Counted from the first letter of the stretch, positions 36,292-47,027 are shown. The stretch is DNA of 64,000 bases from Lysinibacillus antri (GCF_003977595.1 NZ_RYYR01000020.1:1-64000); one strand, 5' to 3'. Translations and numbers: made by a program. The notes: generated from the sequence alone by a model not told the origin.

Positions 36292-36341
36292 ATTATATAG
36301 TCATGAGAAACTAATGAATCCTTTTTGCACAAATTTTAAAG

Positions 36342-36375
36342 AAGCCTTGTTTAAATGTACAGGGCTTTTCTTTTC
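36342..36375 (+). terminator. terminator of the glutaminase gene
   Basis: AGCCTTGT pairs with ACAGGGCT, followed by TTTCTTTT. Confidence 0.65.
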
Positions 36376-36427
36376 CAAAATCCGTTAATATAATTTGAAT
36401 TATACTCCAAATAATTCAAAAAGGAAT

Positions 36428-36472
36428 TTAAAATAAAAGACTATACTTCATACAGTTGTAGAAGATAGTCTA
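36428..36472 (-). terminator. terminator of the siderophore uptake operon
   Basis: On the minus strand AGACTATCTTC pairs with GAAGTATAGTCT (one bulge), followed by TTTTATTTTAAA. It overlaps the stop codon of the FhuF-like gene. Confidence 0.55.
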
Positions 36473-37257
36473 GGATATTTATTAATTTTAGATTTTTTTA
36501 CGCTAATTGGACAGTTTTTGCAAAAATCACCTTTACTTTTAGTTAGATAGGATAAACAACATGTTTTTCGTTTTTGAGAATTTCCTTCTAATATATCTGA
36601 ACAATCTTGAGAATCTCTAAATTCTAGAAATGGATTTTGTTCGTACGTACCAAATAAGTAACCTTCACTTCCATACGTAATCATATTAAAATCCTCTTTA
36701 ATCAAGTAGTGGTTGTCTAAATGATTCCTATCCTGTAAAAGGTTTTTATACATCCACACAATATAAGTATATAGATTTTCCCACATAGTTCTTTTCGGGA
36801 GCTTGGATATAGTATTTAATTGATTAAACAAAATGTCTATATGATTGGCGAATATGTTGTTTACTATGTCATTTCTCCAATTATTTCTGTCTTCTTGGAG
36901 AGCAGGGTATAAAGTTATATCGCGAAAATGTATAGATGGTAACCATAATAGATCAGATTCTTTTAGGGTTTGAATCGATACATTGTTGATTGAAAAATTG
37001 ATTCTTTTACTAAGAACACTCATTGAATACAACGCTATTAGTACGGCAAAGCTATACCTTTTAACGAAGAGAGAGGCGGCTACACTCAAGTTAGCTGCCT
37101 TTGTTTGTTCTTTCACGCTGCTTAAATATAAATAAAGTTGATCTTCGTTAAGCAAATGTGATACTTGAGCAGATAAATTAGAAATATTTACTTTTGTAGT
37201 AAATCGATAATTATCCTGCAACATTGCCATTTCTTTAGGAGTGAACGTATTTAGCAT
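36448..37257 (-). CDS. FhuF-like siderophore-iron reductase
   Basis: A 269-residue protein with low overall conservation but the diagnostic C-terminal [2Fe-2S] motif CC-x10-C-x2-C ([21 protein letters not shown] region, residues about 232-252). FhuF-type enzymes reduce Fe(III)-hydroxamates in the cytoplasm to free the iron. It is the last gene of the uptake operon and overlaps the ATPase gene by 23 bases. Confidence 0.8.
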   Translation of the reverse strand: MLNTFTPKEMAMLQDNYRFTTKVNISNLSAQVSHLLNEDQLYLYLSSVKEQTKAANLSVAASLFVKRYSFAVLIALYSMSVLSKRINFSINNVSIQTLKESDLLWLPSIHFRDITLYPALQEDRNNWRNDIVNNIFANHIDILFNQLNTISKLPKRTMWENLYTYIVWMYKNLLQDRNHLDNHYLIKEDFNMITYGSEGYLFGTYEQNPFLEFRDSQDCSDILEGNSQKRKTCCLSYLTKSKGDFCKNCPISVKKSKINKYPRLSSTTV

Positions 37258-38062
37258 GATTACTCACCTCAGTTATATATCTACCTTTCCCATAAGGAAC
37301 ACACATAGGGGTGCCGAAAATTGGATCTTCAACGACTTCACATTCTAAATTAAATACGTTTTTCACTAATTCACGATTAACGACTTTCTCTGGTTTACCT
37401 TGTGAGTAGATTGCTTTATCCTTCACTGCGATGAGATGATGTGCATATCGGCATGCTAAATTTAAATCATGGAGTACCATGACAATTGTACGTTTTTCTT
37501 TTGCATTCAATTCAAATAAAAGGTCTAAAACTTCAATTTGGTGTGTTAAATCCAGATAAGTAGTCGGCTCATCTAATAAAATTGTATTTGTATCCTGTGC
37601 TAACGTCATGGCAATCCAAGCTCGTTGTCTTTGTCCTCCAGATAAAGAGTCAACTAAACGCTCAGAAAACTCCATCATGCCTGTCGCCTGTAACGCGGAT
37701 TGTACGATTTCTTCATCTTTTGCAGACCATTGCTGGAACCATTTTTGATATGGGTAACGTCCTTGTTTTACTAATTGAAGTACCGTCAAACCTTCTGGAG
37801 ATACTGGTCCTTGAGGTAAAATGGCTAATCTTTTAGCTACTTCTTTTGTAGGCAACTTCATCATCAACTCACCGTCAAGTAAAATAGATCCGCTATGGGG
37901 TTTAAGTAAGCGTGCCATTGAACGAAGCAGTGTCGATTTTCCACACCCGTTACTACCAATCAAAACTGTAATTTTTCCATTTGGAATGGTTAAATTTAAT
38001 TGATCTAATATAATTTGATCTCCGTAGTTTAAGGTTAAATTTTGAGTCTCTAATATATGCAT
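37235..38062 (-). CDS. ABC transporter ATPase for iron-siderophore (YusV-like)
   Basis: A 275-residue ATPase: Walker [16 protein letters not shown]-loop [10 protein letters not shown], signature [12 protein letters not shown], Walker [14 protein letters not shown] and switch His in [13 protein letters not shown]. Length equals YusV of B. subtilis, the shared ATPase for several siderophore systems. I start at MHILETQNL (38062) because AAAAGGAGA lies 9 bases upstream; an earlier in-frame ATG overlaps the permease gene. It powers the two permeases encoded before it. Confidence 0.9.
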   Translation of the reverse strand: MHILETQNLTLNYGDQIILDQLNLTIPNGKITVLIGSNGCGKSTLLRSMARLLKPHSGSILLDGELMMKLPTKEVAKRLAILPQGPVSPEGLTVLQLVKQGRYPYQKWFQQWSAKDEEIVQSALQATGMMEFSERLVDSLSGGQRQRAWIAMTLAQDTNTILLDEPTTYLDLTHQIEVLDLLFELNAKEKRTIVMVLHDLNLACRYAHHLIAVKDKAIYSQGKPEKVVNRELVKNVFNLECEVVEDPIFGTPMCVPYGKGRYITEVSNHAKYVHS

Positions 38063-38078
38063 GAATGTGTTTCTCCTT

Positions 38079-39134
38079 TTAAGCATTTCGTTGTCTAAAT
38101 AAAAGATAGATAAAGTAAGGTGCTCCTATTGCGGCAGTAAATACCCCTGCTGGAACTTCGATAGGTAAAAAGAATGTTCGACCAATTGTATCTGCTACTA
38201 AAACTAAAATGGCTCCAATAATCGCTGACAATGGTAAAAGATTACCGAAAGAAGATCCTACTAATTTGCGTGCAATATGTGGCGCCATTAAACCGATAAA
38301 GCCAATTCCACCAGCAAAAGCGACTGCACTTCCGATTAAAGCAGTAGTTAGTAAAAGTAATAATAATCGCTTCTTTTCAACTTTTGTTCCAACACCTAAC
38401 GCGACATCTTCCCCAAGTTCTAAAATATTTAAGTGTCTGGTCATGATCAATGCTACTAGTATTAGAACAACTGTAATTGGCGTTAAAATTTGAACATTAC
38501 TCCAATTAGCTCCATAAACAGAACCAGTTAACCAAATATTTGCTTGACTAGCGCGATAAATTGGCCCCAAAATCATAAATAAATTTGTTAATGCTTTCGT
38601 TAAAGCCCATAATCCAATCCCTACTAGTACTAAGCGAAAAGGGGATAAACCATTTTTCCATGAAAGTATATAGAGCAATATAGCTACAATTGTGGCACCA
38701 ATAAATGCAGCAAGCGGCAACCAATGAATACTCACCGTTAAAGCATTATTTTCATCACTAAATAGCGCTAAAAATAAAACAACTGCTACAGATGCCCCCC
38801 CAGTAATTCCTGTTACATCAGGAGAGGCGATAGGATTTCGTAAAATCGCTTGTAAAATGGCTCCTGCTATTGCAAGGCTAATCCCAACTAAAATGGATAT
38901 AATGATTCGTGGCATTCGAAAGGATTGAACAATCATTAATTCAAAGTTATTACTATTTCCAGATAATATATGTATGACTTTCCATGGTGAAAAGATTTGC
39001 TCTCCCATTCCGGCACTTAGAACGAATAAAACTACAAGAAATAAGAAGAAATAGACATTATATCTAAAAGCTTTACGATGAATTAAAAACGAGATTTTAT
39101 CATGAAAAGCTCTTATTATTGTATAGTTTCCCAT
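38079..39134 (-). CDS. FecCD-family iron-siderophore permease (YfhA-like)
   Basis: A 351-residue, about 10-helix permease with the FecCD motifs [18 protein letters not shown] and [19 protein letters not shown], the latter contacting the ATPase. Start at [10 protein letters not shown] (39134), preceded by AAGGAGGG at the proper distance. It begins 1 base after the end of the first permease gene. With the upstream permease it would form a heterodimeric channel like YfiZ-YfhA. Confidence 0.9.
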   Translation of the reverse strand: MGNYTIIRAFHDKISFLIHRKAFRYNVYFFLFLVVLFVLSAGMGEQIFSPWKVIHILSGNSNNFELMIVQSFRMPRIIISILVGISLAIAGAILQAILRNPIASPDVTGITGGASVAVVLFLALFSDENNALTVSIHWLPLAAFIGATIVAILLYILSWKNGLSPFRLVLVGIGLWALTKALTNLFMILGPIYRASQANIWLTGSVYGANWSNVQILTPITVVLILVALIMTRHLNILELGEDVALGVGTKVEKKRLLLLLLTTALIGSAVAFAGGIGFIGLMAPHIARKLVGSSFGNLLPLSAIIGAILVLVADTIGRTFFLPIEVPAGVFTAAIGAPYFIYLLFRQRNA

Positions 39135-39135
39135 C

Positions 39136-40137
39136 TTAATTTTTCCCTCCTTTTCGTGCAATATGAATAAAGAATGGTGCCCCCACTAGTGCTGTCATAA
39201 TCCCAACAGGTACTTCTTGAGGCATTAACACATAGCGAGCGCCAATATCTGCAATTAAGAGAAATACCCCTCCAAAAATTGCACAGTAAGGTATTATCCA
39301 TCTATAATCATTTCCTATAATTGATTTGACCAAATGGGGTACAACAATTCCTATAAAGCCTATTGGACCGGCAATGGCTACCGATCCACCTGCAAGTAAA
39401 ACAATTGAAATTCCGGCAATTAATTTTACAGAAGATGTTCGTTGTCCTAATCCCTTTGCAACATCTTCACCCATCGTTAAAATGTTGATTTTTTTAGCTA
39501 TTAATAACGCAATGATAATACCGGTAACCAGATAAGGTAATACAGCAATTAATACTTCTAGTTCTCTACCTTGAACAGAACCGGACATCCAAAACAACAC
39601 TTGATCTAGGGCAGACTCATCCATAACTAATAATCCTTGCGTTAATGAGGCAAAGAGGGCTGCAATGGCAACGCCTGCTAGAGTCATTTTTATAGGTGTC
39701 ATCCCATCTCGTCCGATTGAGCCTAAGAAATAGACTAAGAGACCTGCAACCGTTGCTCCTAAGAAAGCAATCCAAGTTATGGTCTGTAAAGAAGAAACAG
39801 AAAATAACATGAGTGCTATCACGATAAATAAACTTGCTCCTGCATTAAATCCAAGGATGTCAGGTGAAGCGAGTGGATTTTTTGTTAAAGCTTGCAATAA
39901 AGCACCAGCAATACCAAGACTTGCTCCAACAGCAGTTGCAATTAATGCTCTTGGCAGTCGAACATCTTGTATAATAATGTGTTCATTTGATCCGTTGAAA
40001 TGAATAAAAGCATCGATCACGGTATGGAAAGTTAAATCGGTATAACCTAGAACGAGACTTAGAATATTAAAGATGAGAAGTACAAGACCTCCTATAGCCA
40101 AACCTACTATTTTTCTATTTTTATTTTGAAATTGCAT
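39136..40137 (-). CDS. FecCD-family iron-siderophore permease (YfiZ-like)
   Basis: A 333-residue permease, paralogous to the next gene: LTKNPLASPDILGFNAGASL and GPIGFIGIVVPHLVKSIIG at the matching positions. MQFQNKNRK at 40137 is the best start because AGGGAG lies upstream; an upstream in-frame ATG at 40182 overlaps the predicted -10 box of the Fur-controlled promoter. First gene of the minus-strand operon. Confidence 0.9.
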   Translation of the reverse strand: MQFQNKNRKIVGLAIGGLVLLIFNILSLVLGYTDLTFHTVIDAFIHFNGSNEHIIIQDVRLPRALIATAVGASLGIAGALLQALTKNPLASPDILGFNAGASLFIVIALMLFSVSSLQTITWIAFLGATVAGLLVYFLGSIGRDGMTPIKMTLAGVAIAALFASLTQGLLVMDESALDQVLFWMSGSVQGRELEVLIAVLPYLVTGIIIALLIAKKINILTMGEDVAKGLGQRTSSVKLIAGISIVLLAGGSVAIAGPIGFIGIVVPHLVKSIIGNDYRWIIPYCAIFGGVFLLIADIGARYVLMPQEVPVGIMTALVGAPFFIHIARKGGKN

Positions 40138-40181
40138 ATCTCTTTTTCTCCCTATGAACAATGTAAGACTAAAATCCGGCA

Positions 40182-40273
40182 ATACAATTGAAGCTGATAA
40201 TCGTTTTCAATTAAGTGTTGACACTTATTATTTTATCCAATATGATTCTAAATGTAAATGAAAATCATTATCA
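40182..40273. promoter_or_regulatory. divergent Fur-controlled promoters
   Basis: Plus strand: TTGACA 40218-40223, 17 bases, TATGAT 40241-40246, with a Fur box TGAAAATCATTATCA at 40259-40273 just past the start point. Minus strand: TTGAAA 40205-40210, 17 bases, TTGTAT at 40187-40182, overlapped by a second Fur box TGATAATCGTTTTCA (40195-40209). Both halves match the GATAATGATTATC-type consensus well, so iron should repress both directions. Confidence 0.85.
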
Positions 40274-40291
40274 AAAGGAAGGGTTGTAAAT

Positions 40292-41278
40292 ATGAGTACA
40301 TATTTCAAACAAAGTAAATTTATATTACTCACAGTTTTACTGTTTGTTTTCGTATTAAGTGGGTGCGGAAATAATGGAGAAACATCTAAAGAAAATAGTA
40401 AGACTAGTGATGAATCAACAACAAATACTGAAGAATATTCAATTGAGCACGCAATGGGTACAACTACTATTGAGAAAACACCTGAAAAAATTGTTATTTT
40501 AACTAATGAGGGGACAGAGGCTTTACTTGCTTTAGGTATTAAACCTGTTGGAGCTGTTGAGTCTTGGATTGGTGATCCTTGGTATGACCATATTCGTAAT
40601 GAAATGGAAGGCGTTACAAGTGTTGGCACAGAAGGAGAACCAAGTTTAGAAACAATCGCATCATTAGAACCAGATCTAATAATTGGAAATAAAATGCGTC
40701 ATGAAAAAATTTATGAGCAACTCAATACGATTGCTCCAACTGTATTCGCAGAAGATTTAAGAGGAGACTGGAAGAAAAACTTTGAACTTTACTCTAAAGC
40801 AGTTAATAAAGAAGCAGAGGGTAAAACGGTAATTGAAGATTTTGATACTCGTGTTAAAGACATACAAAGTAAATTAGGCGACCAATTACAAAAAGAAGTT
40901 TCAATAGTACGTTTTATGGCTGGAGATGTTCGCATTTATCATAAGGATTCATTCTCTGGTGTTATACTTGAACAACTAGGTTTTGCACGTCCTGAATCAC
41001 AAAATGTCAATGATTTTGCAGAAAAAAATGCAACAAAAGAACGTGTTCCTGCAATGGATGGAGATATTATTTTTTACTTCTCATATGAAACAGGCGATGG
41101 TGAAGCAACAAAACTAGAAGAAGAGTGGATTAACGATCCATTATTTAAAAACTTAAACGCTGTAAAAGAGGGAAATATTCACAAAGTAAGTGATTCTATT
41201 TGGAACACAGCTGGAGGAGTAGTAGCGGCTAACTTAATGTTAGATGACATAGAAACGTATTTCCTTGAAGCAAAATAA
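40292..41278 (+). CDS. iron-siderophore-binding lipoprotein (YfiY-like)
   Basis: A 328-residue lipoprotein with a signal peptide ending LSGC (lipobox), an acidic Ser/Thr linker, and two lobes of the class III (FhuD/BtuF-like) fold: EKIVILTNEGTEALLALGIKPVGAV and TIASLEPDLIIGNKM. It delivers ferric siderophore to the permeases encoded divergently. By resemblance to YfiY the ligand may be schizokinen-type hydroxamates; this is inference. RBS AAAAGGAAGGG. Confidence 0.9.
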   Translation: MSTYFKQSKFILLTVLLFVFVLSGCGNNGETSKENSKTSDESTTNTEEYSIEHAMGTTTIEKTPEKIVILTNEGTEALLALGIKPVGAVESWIGDPWYDHIRNEMEGVTSVGTEGEPSLETIASLEPDLIIGNKMRHEKIYEQLNTIAPTVFAEDLRGDWKKNFELYSKAVNKEAEGKTVIEDFDTRVKDIQSKLGDQLQKEVSIVRFMAGDVRIYHKDSFSGVILEQLGFARPESQNVNDFAEKNATKERVPAMDGDIIFYFSYETGDGEATKLEEEWINDPLFKNLNAVKEGNIHKVSDSIWNTAGGVVAANLMLDDIETYFLEAK

Positions 41279-41314
41279 GCACAACATTTCATTATTACTA
41301 AGGTAATGTATGCA

Positions 41315-41376
41315 AAGAGGTCATTGAAAAAATCTTTCTATTTATAGAATAGTTAGTTTTTCAGTGGTCTCTTCAA
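41315..41376 (+). terminator. terminator of the binding-protein gene
   Basis: AAGAGGTCATTGAAAAA pairs, with G-T pairs, with TTTTTCAGTGGTCTCTT around a long loop. Confidence 0.6.
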
Positions 41377-41560
41377 ATTTATAGAGCTCTCTATTTTCTA
41401 AAATAAGTTAATGTGATTTGAATTATATACCAAAAACTCCAAAGTGTTTTACTTTTCTTTCAAAGATAAGGATGCTATAATAAATTTATTGCTTCAAAGG
41501 AATATAAAAGTACTATCGTGGCAATAATACTTGAGTAACAATACAATGCAAACTATGCAT

Positions 41561-41589
41561 TTGACAAATATGTATTTAAGGTATATATT
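41561..41589 (+). promoter_or_regulatory. promoter of the first cold-shock gene
   Basis: TTGACA (41561-41566), 17 bases, TATATT (41584-41589). Transcription would start about 41596, giving a leader of about 137 bases. The copy before the second csp gene has the same -10 and spacing. Confidence 0.75.
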
Positions 41590-41625
41590 TAAGTTAATAA
41601 AGTCCTTTATAGGAAACCATGTGAA

Positions 41626-41689
41626 TTCACCTATTACAAAGAGTAATCGTGTTTGTTCGGTACTTTTTGTAATATGTGAATTTTTTTTT
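41626..41689 (+). promoter_or_regulatory. structured cold-shock leader: 20-bp hairpin followed by nine T
   Basis: Left arm 41626-41645 and right arm 41661-41680 pair over 20 positions with one mismatch and one G-T, closing a 15-base loop (ATCGTG ... GTTCGG), then nine T. It stands between promoter and ribosome site, 53 bases before the start codon. The same hairpin, with matching loop ends and T run, precedes the other csp gene at 59718-59780. It may act as an attenuator or temperature-sensitive structure. Confidence 0.7.
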
Positions 41690-41732
41690 CGAAAAAGCTT
41701 ATATATTAATAAAATTAATGGAGGTCATTCAA

Positions 41733-41936
41733 ATGACACAACAAGGTACAGTAAAATGGTTTAACGCAGAAAAAGGTTTCGGTTTCATCGAAGTTGAAGG
41801 TGGATCTGACGTATTCGCTCACTTCTCAGCTATCCAAGGTGACGGATTCAAATCTTTAGACGAAGGTCAAAAAGTAGAATTCACAGTTGAAAACGGTCAA
41901 CGTGGACCACAAGCTGCTAACATCGTAAAACTTTAA
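41733..41936 (+). CDS. cold-shock protein, CspA family
   Basis: A 67-residue single cold-shock domain with RNP1 KGFGFIEV and RNP2 DVFAHFS, which bind single-stranded RNA/DNA. The start at 41733 follows ATGGAGGT; a longer frame upstream is only the leader. It differs from the paralogue at 59463 by about a dozen residues (for example MTQQ against MAQ). Likely an RNA chaperone whose expression is set by the leader hairpin. Confidence 0.95.
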   Translation: MTQQGTVKWFNAEKGFGFIEVEGGSDVFAHFSAIQGDGFKSLDEGQKVEFTVENGQRGPQAANIVKL

Positions 41937-41950
41937 TTTTTATTAACAAG

Positions 41951-41978
41951 AGGAATCCTTCACGGGGTTCCTTTTTTC
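41951..41978 (+). terminator. terminator of the first csp gene
   Basis: AGGAATCC pairs with GGGTTCCT, followed by TTTTTT. Confidence 0.8.
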
Positions 41979-42118
41979 TTATCTCACATCGTTTAAATAT
42001 CCATAATTTACTACGATTTAACCTCACAATCATGACCACGATTCAATAAGCATCCACTATATGCCTAAAAAATCCACCTTATATATATAAGATATATCCA
42101 CATATTAAAGCCATAACA

Positions 42119-42138
42119 CAGTTAACTGTTGTTATAAT
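42119..42138 (+). promoter_or_regulatory. extended -10 promoter and palindrome before pflB
   Basis: TGT-TATAAT (TATAAT at 42133-42138) gives an extended -10. The palindrome CAGTTAACTG (42119-42128) sits immediately upstream and could bind a redox or metabolic regulator. No textbook Fnr or Rex site was found. The leader of about 110 bases holds ATGGTTT...AAACCAT arms. The rest of the 41979-42254 gap shows nothing else. Confidence 0.4.
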
Positions 42139-42254
42139 TTCATGGTTTGTTATTTAGAGAATATAATTTAGAATTTGGTGTCTTGGCTTTTTCATACACG
42201 AAATTAAAAACCATCATGAAATTTTTCAAAGTTGTTTTATGAGGAGGTTTTTTT

Positions 42255-44483
42255 ATGGTTATTGCATGGGATGGTTTTAAAAAGGGAAGATGGACGGAAG
42301 AAGTAAATGTTCGTGACTTTATTCAAAAAAATTATACGCCCTATACAGGGGATGATCAATTTTTAGTTGGCCCAACAGAGGCGACAACTACCCTTTGGCA
42401 ACAGATTTTAGAACTATCTAAAAAAGAGCGGGAAAATGGCGGAGTGTTAGACATGGATACAAAGATTGTTTCCACCATTACATCCCATGGTCCTGGTTAT
42501 TTAAATAAAGACATGGAAAAGGTTGTCGGTTTTCAAACGGACCAACCTTTTAAACGTTCCCTTCAACCCTTTGGTGGTATTCGAATGGCGATGGATGCTG
42601 CTAAATCGTATGGGTTTGAAGTAGAAGACGAGGTTCAACACATTTTCACGGCCTATCGAAAAACCCACAATCAAGGGGTATTTGATGCGTATACAGCGGA
42701 AATGCGAAGTGCACGACATGTAGGGATCATTACGGGTCTACCGGATGCATACGGACGTGGGCGAATTATTGGGGATTACCGACGTGTTGCGTTATACGGT
42801 GTGGATTTCCTTATGAAGGAGAAACAAAAAGACTTCCAAAATACTTCTAATATCATGACGGACGATATTATTCAACTTCGCGAGGAAATGAGTGAGCAAT
42901 ATCGTGCGTTAAAAGAACTAAAAGAAATGGCGCAAAGTTATGGTTTTGATATTTCGCAGCCTGCAACGAACACAATCGAAGCTTTTCAATGGCTATACTT
43001 TGCTTATTTAGCGGCGATTAAGCAACAAAATGGAGCAGCGATGAGTTTAGGAAGGGTATCTACGTTCCTAGACATTTATATTGAACGAGATCTCAAAAAT
43101 GGCGTTATGACAGAAGAAGAGGTTCAAGAAATTGTCGACCATTTTGTAATGAAATTACGTTTAGTGAAATTTGCGCGAACGCCAGAGTATAACGATTTAT
43201 ATAGTGGTGATCCAACTTGGGTAACCGAAGCAATTGCAGGGATGGGCAATGATGGTAGAGCTCTTGTGACGAAAAGCTCATTTCGTTTCTTGCATACGTT
43301 GAGTAATTTAGGACCGTCACCAGAGCCAAACTTAACGGTTTTATGGTCAAGTCGTCTTCCGGAAAACTTTAAAAAATATTGTGCTAAGATGTCCATTGAA
43401 ACAAGCTCCATTCAATATGAAAATGATGAAATAATGCGTCCAGAATATGGGGATGACTATGGCATTGCTTGTTGTGTATCCGCTATGAGAATAGGAAAAC
43501 AAATGCAGTTTTTTGGTGCAAGAGCGAACCTTGCAAAAGCACTGTTATATGCAATCAACGGAAATGTGGATGAACAACATAAAATTCAAGTAGGACCTGT
43601 TATCGCACCGATTACTTCTGAAATATTAGATTATGACGAGGTAATGGCAAGATTTGAGCATACGATGGATTGGTTAGCAGGATTGTACATTAATACGTTG
43701 AACATTATTCATTACATGCATGATAAATATTCTTATGAAAGCATTGAGATGGCCTTACATGATACTCAAATCATTCGTACGATGGCAACAGGGATTGCGG
43801 GTTTAAGTGCAGTAGCCGATTCGTTAAGTGCTATCAAATATGCAAAAGTTAAACCGATTCGTGATGAAAATGGAATTGCAGTGGATTTTGAAGTAGAAGG
43901 GGATTTCCCAAAATACGGCAATAATGATGACCGAGTGGATTCGATTGCCGTACATCTTGTGAAATCATTTATGACGAAACTGCGTAAACATAAAACTTAT
44001 CGTAACTCCATTCATACGATGTCCATCTTAACGATTACGTCCAATGTTGTGTATGGGAAGAAAACAGGGAATACTCCAGATGGTCGTCGCGCGGGTGAAC
44101 CTTTAGCACCTGGGGCAAACCCGATGCACGGCCGTGATACGAAAGGAGCCTTGGCATCCCTTTCTACAGTAGCAAAAATTCCATACGATTATGCATTGGA
44201 TGGTATTTCGAACACATTCTCTATTGTGCCAAAAGCTTTAGGGAAAGATTTAGAGGCACAAGTTTCGAATTTAGTCTCTATGTTAGATGGCTATACAACA
44301 CAAACTGGACACCATCTCAATGTGAATGTATTAAATCGTGAAACGTTACTTGATGCCATGGAACATCCTGAAGAGTATCCACAGTTAACAATTCGAGTTT
44401 CAGGATATGCCGTGAATTTTATAAAGTTAACGAGAGAACAACAAATTGATGTTATTAATCGTACTTTCCATGGAAGCATGTAA
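42255..44483 (+). CDS. pflB: formate acetyltransferase (pyruvate formate-lyase)
   Basis: A 742-residue glycyl-radical enzyme converting pyruvate and CoA to acetyl-CoA and formate under anoxia. The two adjacent catalytic cysteines are in [10 protein letters not shown], the radical glycine in RVSGYAVNF (Gly717), and the family signatures [26 protein letters not shown] and [24 protein letters not shown] are intact. Length agrees with PflB of Bacilli. A very strong GAGGAGG ribosome site precedes it. Its activase gene follows 44 bases downstream. Confidence 0.97.
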   Translation: MVIAWDGFKKGRWTEEVNVRDFIQKNYTPYTGDDQFLVGPTEATTTLWQQILELSKKERENGGVLDMDTKIVSTITSHGPGYLNKDMEKVVGFQTDQPFKRSLQPFGGIRMAMDAAKSYGFEVEDEVQHIFTAYRKTHNQGVFDAYTAEMRSARHVGIITGLPDAYGRGRIIGDYRRVALYGVDFLMKEKQKDFQNTSNIMTDDIIQLREEMSEQYRALKELKEMAQSYGFDISQPATNTIEAFQWLYFAYLAAIKQQNGAAMSLGRVSTFLDIYIERDLKNGVMTEEEVQEIVDHFVMKLRLVKFARTPEYNDLYSGDPTWVTEAIAGMGNDGRALVTKSSFRFLHTLSNLGPSPEPNLTVLWSSRLPENFKKYCAKMSIETSSIQYENDEIMRPEYGDDYGIACCVSAMRIGKQMQFFGARANLAKALLYAINGNVDEQHKIQVGPVIAPITSEILDYDEVMARFEHTMDWLAGLYINTLNIIHYMHDKYSYESIEMALHDTQIIRTMATGIAGLSAVADSLSAIKYAKVKPIRDENGIAVDFEVEGDFPKYGNNDDRVDSIAVHLVKSFMTKLRKHKTYRNSIHTMSILTITSNVVYGKKTGNTPDGRRAGEPLAPGANPMHGRDTKGALASLSTVAKIPYDYALDGISNTFSIVPKALGKDLEAQVSNLVSMLDGYTTQTGHHLNVNVLNRETLLDAMEHPEEYPQLTIRVSGYAVNFIKLTREQQIDVINRTFHGSM

Positions 44484-44527
44484 GCCTCGTCCTATACTTG
44501 GATGTTTCAAAATAGGGAGTGATTTAT

Positions 44528-45262
44528 TTGATCGGCAGAATTCATTCAATTGAATCCTTTGGGACTGTAGATGGCCCGGGGATTCGATATGTCATTTTTA
44601 CGCAAGGGTGTTTATTACGATGTCAATTTTGTCACAATCCCGATACTTGGAACACAAAAGCTGGTAAGGAAATGAGTACCGATGAATTAATAGAAGATAT
44701 TCGAAGTTATTTGCCTTATTTGGAAAGCTCAAATGGTGGTGTTACGGTCAGTGGTGGTGAGCCATTACTTCAAATTGATTTTTTGATTGATTTATTTACA
44801 AAGTGTAAAAATGAATTAGGCATTCATACGGCCATTGATTCATCAGCAGGTTGTTTTACAAATACCCCTCATTTCATGGAGAAATTAGAGCGGCTCTTCA
44901 AAGTAACAGATCTAATTTTATTGGACTTAAAACAGATCGACAATGAAAAACATAAAAAACTAACCGGTTTGCCCAATCAACATATATTAGAATTTGCTCG
45001 GATATTGTCTAATCATCAAGTCCCGGTTTGGATACGACATGTGTTAGTCCCTGGTTTAACAGATAGTACGGAAGATTTAGAACGATTAGCAGCTTTCATA
45101 AGGACATTAAAGAACGTACAAAAGATAGAAGTGCTTCCTTATCATAAACTCGGTGTTTATAAGTGGGAGAACCTTGGTTTGGAATATCCGTTAGAACATA
45201 CAGAACCTCCGAGTGAAGAAGTGGTCAATCGCGCCATTGAAATTTTAAACGCAGCAAGATAA
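44528..45262 (+). CDS. pflA: pyruvate formate-lyase activating enzyme
   Basis: A 244-residue radical-SAM enzyme that installs the glycyl radical in PflB. The [4Fe-4S] motif CLLRCQFC (CxxxCxxC) follows the N-terminal [16 protein letters not shown], and [11 protein letters not shown] is the SAM-binding GGE. TTG 44528 is used because AGGGAG lies 8 bases before it; GTG 44519 overlaps that site. Forms an operon with pflB. Confidence 0.95.
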   Translation: MIGRIHSIESFGTVDGPGIRYVIFTQGCLLRCQFCHNPDTWNTKAGKEMSTDELIEDIRSYLPYLESSNGGVTVSGGEPLLQIDFLIDLFTKCKNELGIHTAIDSSAGCFTNTPHFMEKLERLFKVTDLILLDLKQIDNEKHKKLTGLPNQHILEFARILSNHQVPVWIRHVLVPGLTDSTEDLERLAAFIRTLKNVQKIEVLPYHKLGVYKWENLGLEYPLEHTEPPSEEVVNRAIEILNAAR

Positions 45263-45267
45263 TAAGT

Positions 45268-45309
45268 AAGCACCCTAATTCCTATGTGAAAGGATTTAGG
45301 GTGCTTTAT
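45268..45309. terminator. bidirectional terminator
   Basis: AAGCACCCTAA pairs with TTAGGGTGCTT between pflA and the convergent AAA ATPase gene. Confidence 0.75.
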
Positions 45310-45315
45310 GAATAA

Positions 45316-46719
45316 TTAAAACGCTTGTATATCCTCGACAACTTCCACCGTGAGTAAGTCCAATGGGGTTTCATCGAGATCTCGTTTTCGGACGGCGTGG
45401 CTTGCTTTTGTTAAAATCAATTCTTCTACAAAGTTCCGAACAAGTCGACCATTCCCATGTTTTTCTGGGTGACGAGCGATGGCATCATCCAAAAGCTTTT
45501 GTACGAGAGGAATTGCCTCTTGTTCTAATCGATATTGGCGTTCTAACAGCATCGTTTGCATGATATTCATCAACTGGTCTTTTGAATAATCAGGGAAGTT
45601 GATATGATACTTAAAGCGAGATTGTAGACCAGGGTTACTTTCTAAAAATTTGTGCATTTCCTGTGGGTAACCAGCTAAAATAACGACGAGACGATGTTGA
45701 TAGTCCTCCATCGATTTAACAAGCGTATCAATTGCTTCGATTCCATAATCATTTTCCGAACCGCGAATGAGCGAGTAGGCCTCATCAATAAACAAAACTC
45801 CATCCAATGCTGCTTCAATTTTAGCACGTGTTTTGGCAGCAGTTTGTCCGACGTAACCTGCCACTAACGCAGAACGGTCCACCTCTACTAAGTGCCCACT
45901 TTTTAAAACCCCTAATGATTTATAAATAGATGCTAAAATGCGAGCAACTGTTGTTTTCCCTGTCCCAGGATTTCCATGAAACACCATATGTAAGTTCATT
46001 GGTTCTGTTTTTAAGCCTTGAGTTTTTCGCATTTCACTATACAATATCCAGTCGTGAATGCGATTAATTCGTTCTTTTACTTCCTCTAATCCCGTCAATT
46101 GATGAAGTTGATCCATAGCATCTTCAATTGGCATCGCTTCTGTGATTGGTATAGGTTTTATTAATGCTTCTTTTAATAAAGGTCGTGTATAAATTTCTTT
46201 ATGTAAATCCGTTGTCCATTTTTTCAATTTCTTTAATTCATTTAAATAATAAGTGGAAAGCTTTGGATTTGCAGTGAGCTTTTCGATTCGCTTAATATCG
46301 TCAAAAATTCGTTTTACATTTCGCACTGTAAAATAGTCCACTGTCACTTTGACATCTCTTGCTGGAGATAGGTTGTTTTTTGCCAAAATACATAAAATAA
46401 ATTGCCAGTAATAATGGGGACTATCCTCATAGGAAATGGCGTTTAAATAGCTAAGTTCAGCTGCTTCGAAATTATGATCTTGTTCATAGAGATGCGCTAA
46501 TTGTATATATAGTTGCCCGTGTTTGGAATACAGCAATTTTTTTGTATTTTCATATTCATTTTTTTCGTAACTAATCGTTGTATTGGCGATTAACTCATTC
46601 ACAATTTTTTCTAGCTCATAAATGCGTAACAATTGAATTTGTATCGTTTGTGCATCTGCTAACTCAAGTTTAGCCATTATTTCTTTAAAGGTTTGTTTCA
46701 CGTAAGCATGTTGCGGCAT
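45316..46719 (-). CDS. AAA+ ATPase of the CbbX/SpoVK family
   Basis: A 467-residue protein. The first about 200 residues are helical and TPR-like (LYIQLAHLYEQDHNFEAAELSYLNAISYE). The AAA module (about 210-465) has LTGLEEVKERINR, Walker A FHGNPGTGKTTVARIL, pore-region GYVGQTAAKT, Walker B GVLFIDEAYSLI, and the arginine-finger region LQSRFKYHINFPDY. CbbX/SpoVK-like ATPases remodel protein partners; SpoVK acts in spore formation in B. subtilis. The N-terminal extension is longer than in SpoVK. The start may be ATG 46719 or TTG 46725; both lie near AAAGGGATGA. Confidence 0.8.
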   Translation of the reverse strand: MPQHAYVKQTFKEIMAKLELADAQTIQIQLLRIYELEKIVNELIANTTISYEKNEYENTKKLLYSKHGQLYIQLAHLYEQDHNFEAAELSYLNAISYEDSPHYYWQFILCILAKNNLSPARDVKVTVDYFTVRNVKRIFDDIKRIEKLTANPKLSTYYLNELKKLKKWTTDLHKEIYTRPLLKEALIKPIPITEAMPIEDAMDQLHQLTGLEEVKERINRIHDWILYSEMRKTQGLKTEPMNLHMVFHGNPGTGKTTVARILASIYKSLGVLKSGHLVEVDRSALVAGYVGQTAAKTRAKIEAALDGVLFIDEAYSLIRGSENDYGIEAIDTLVKSMEDYQHRLVVILAGYPQEMHKFLESNPGLQSRFKYHINFPDYSKDQLMNIMQTMLLERQYRLEQEAIPLVQKLLDDAIARHPEKHGNGRLVRNFVEELILTKASHAVRKRDLDETPLDLLTVEVVEDIQAF

Positions 46720-46725
46720 TTTCAA

Positions 46726-47027
46726 GTCATCCCTTTATACATAGTAAGCTCATTATAATCGGTTTTTACTAAAAGATGTGAATATTAGAAACATTTAATA
46801 GAGAAAGATAAAAATGATGGAGATAGATTAGTATTTTGAAATAATGTGAATTGTTATTTTCAGAGGAGGAAATTAATAATACCAAAATTCTTTTGAAATA
46901 TTAATATTTTGGATAATTATTATACTTTTTTATGAAAAAGGTGTTGAAAATTGTAGAAATTCAGAATATTATATTACTTATACCAAATGGTGAACAAAGT
47001 AAACTATAATGATAATTAAGGGTAAAT
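46726..47027. other. gap with an orphan ribosome-site-like sequence
   Basis: AGAGGAGG at about 46861-46868 has no start codon at a usable distance. CCAAAAT and ATTTTGG arms lie near 46883-46915. A TATAAT at 47005-47010 is the probable -10 of the following transporter; no good -35 was found. Confidence 0.3.

Noticed and set aside
41978-42254. Fnr or Rex site before pflB
   Set aside because: Neither TGTGA-N6-TCACA nor TTGTGAA-N4-TTCACAA could be found; only a short CAGTTAACTG palindrome is present.
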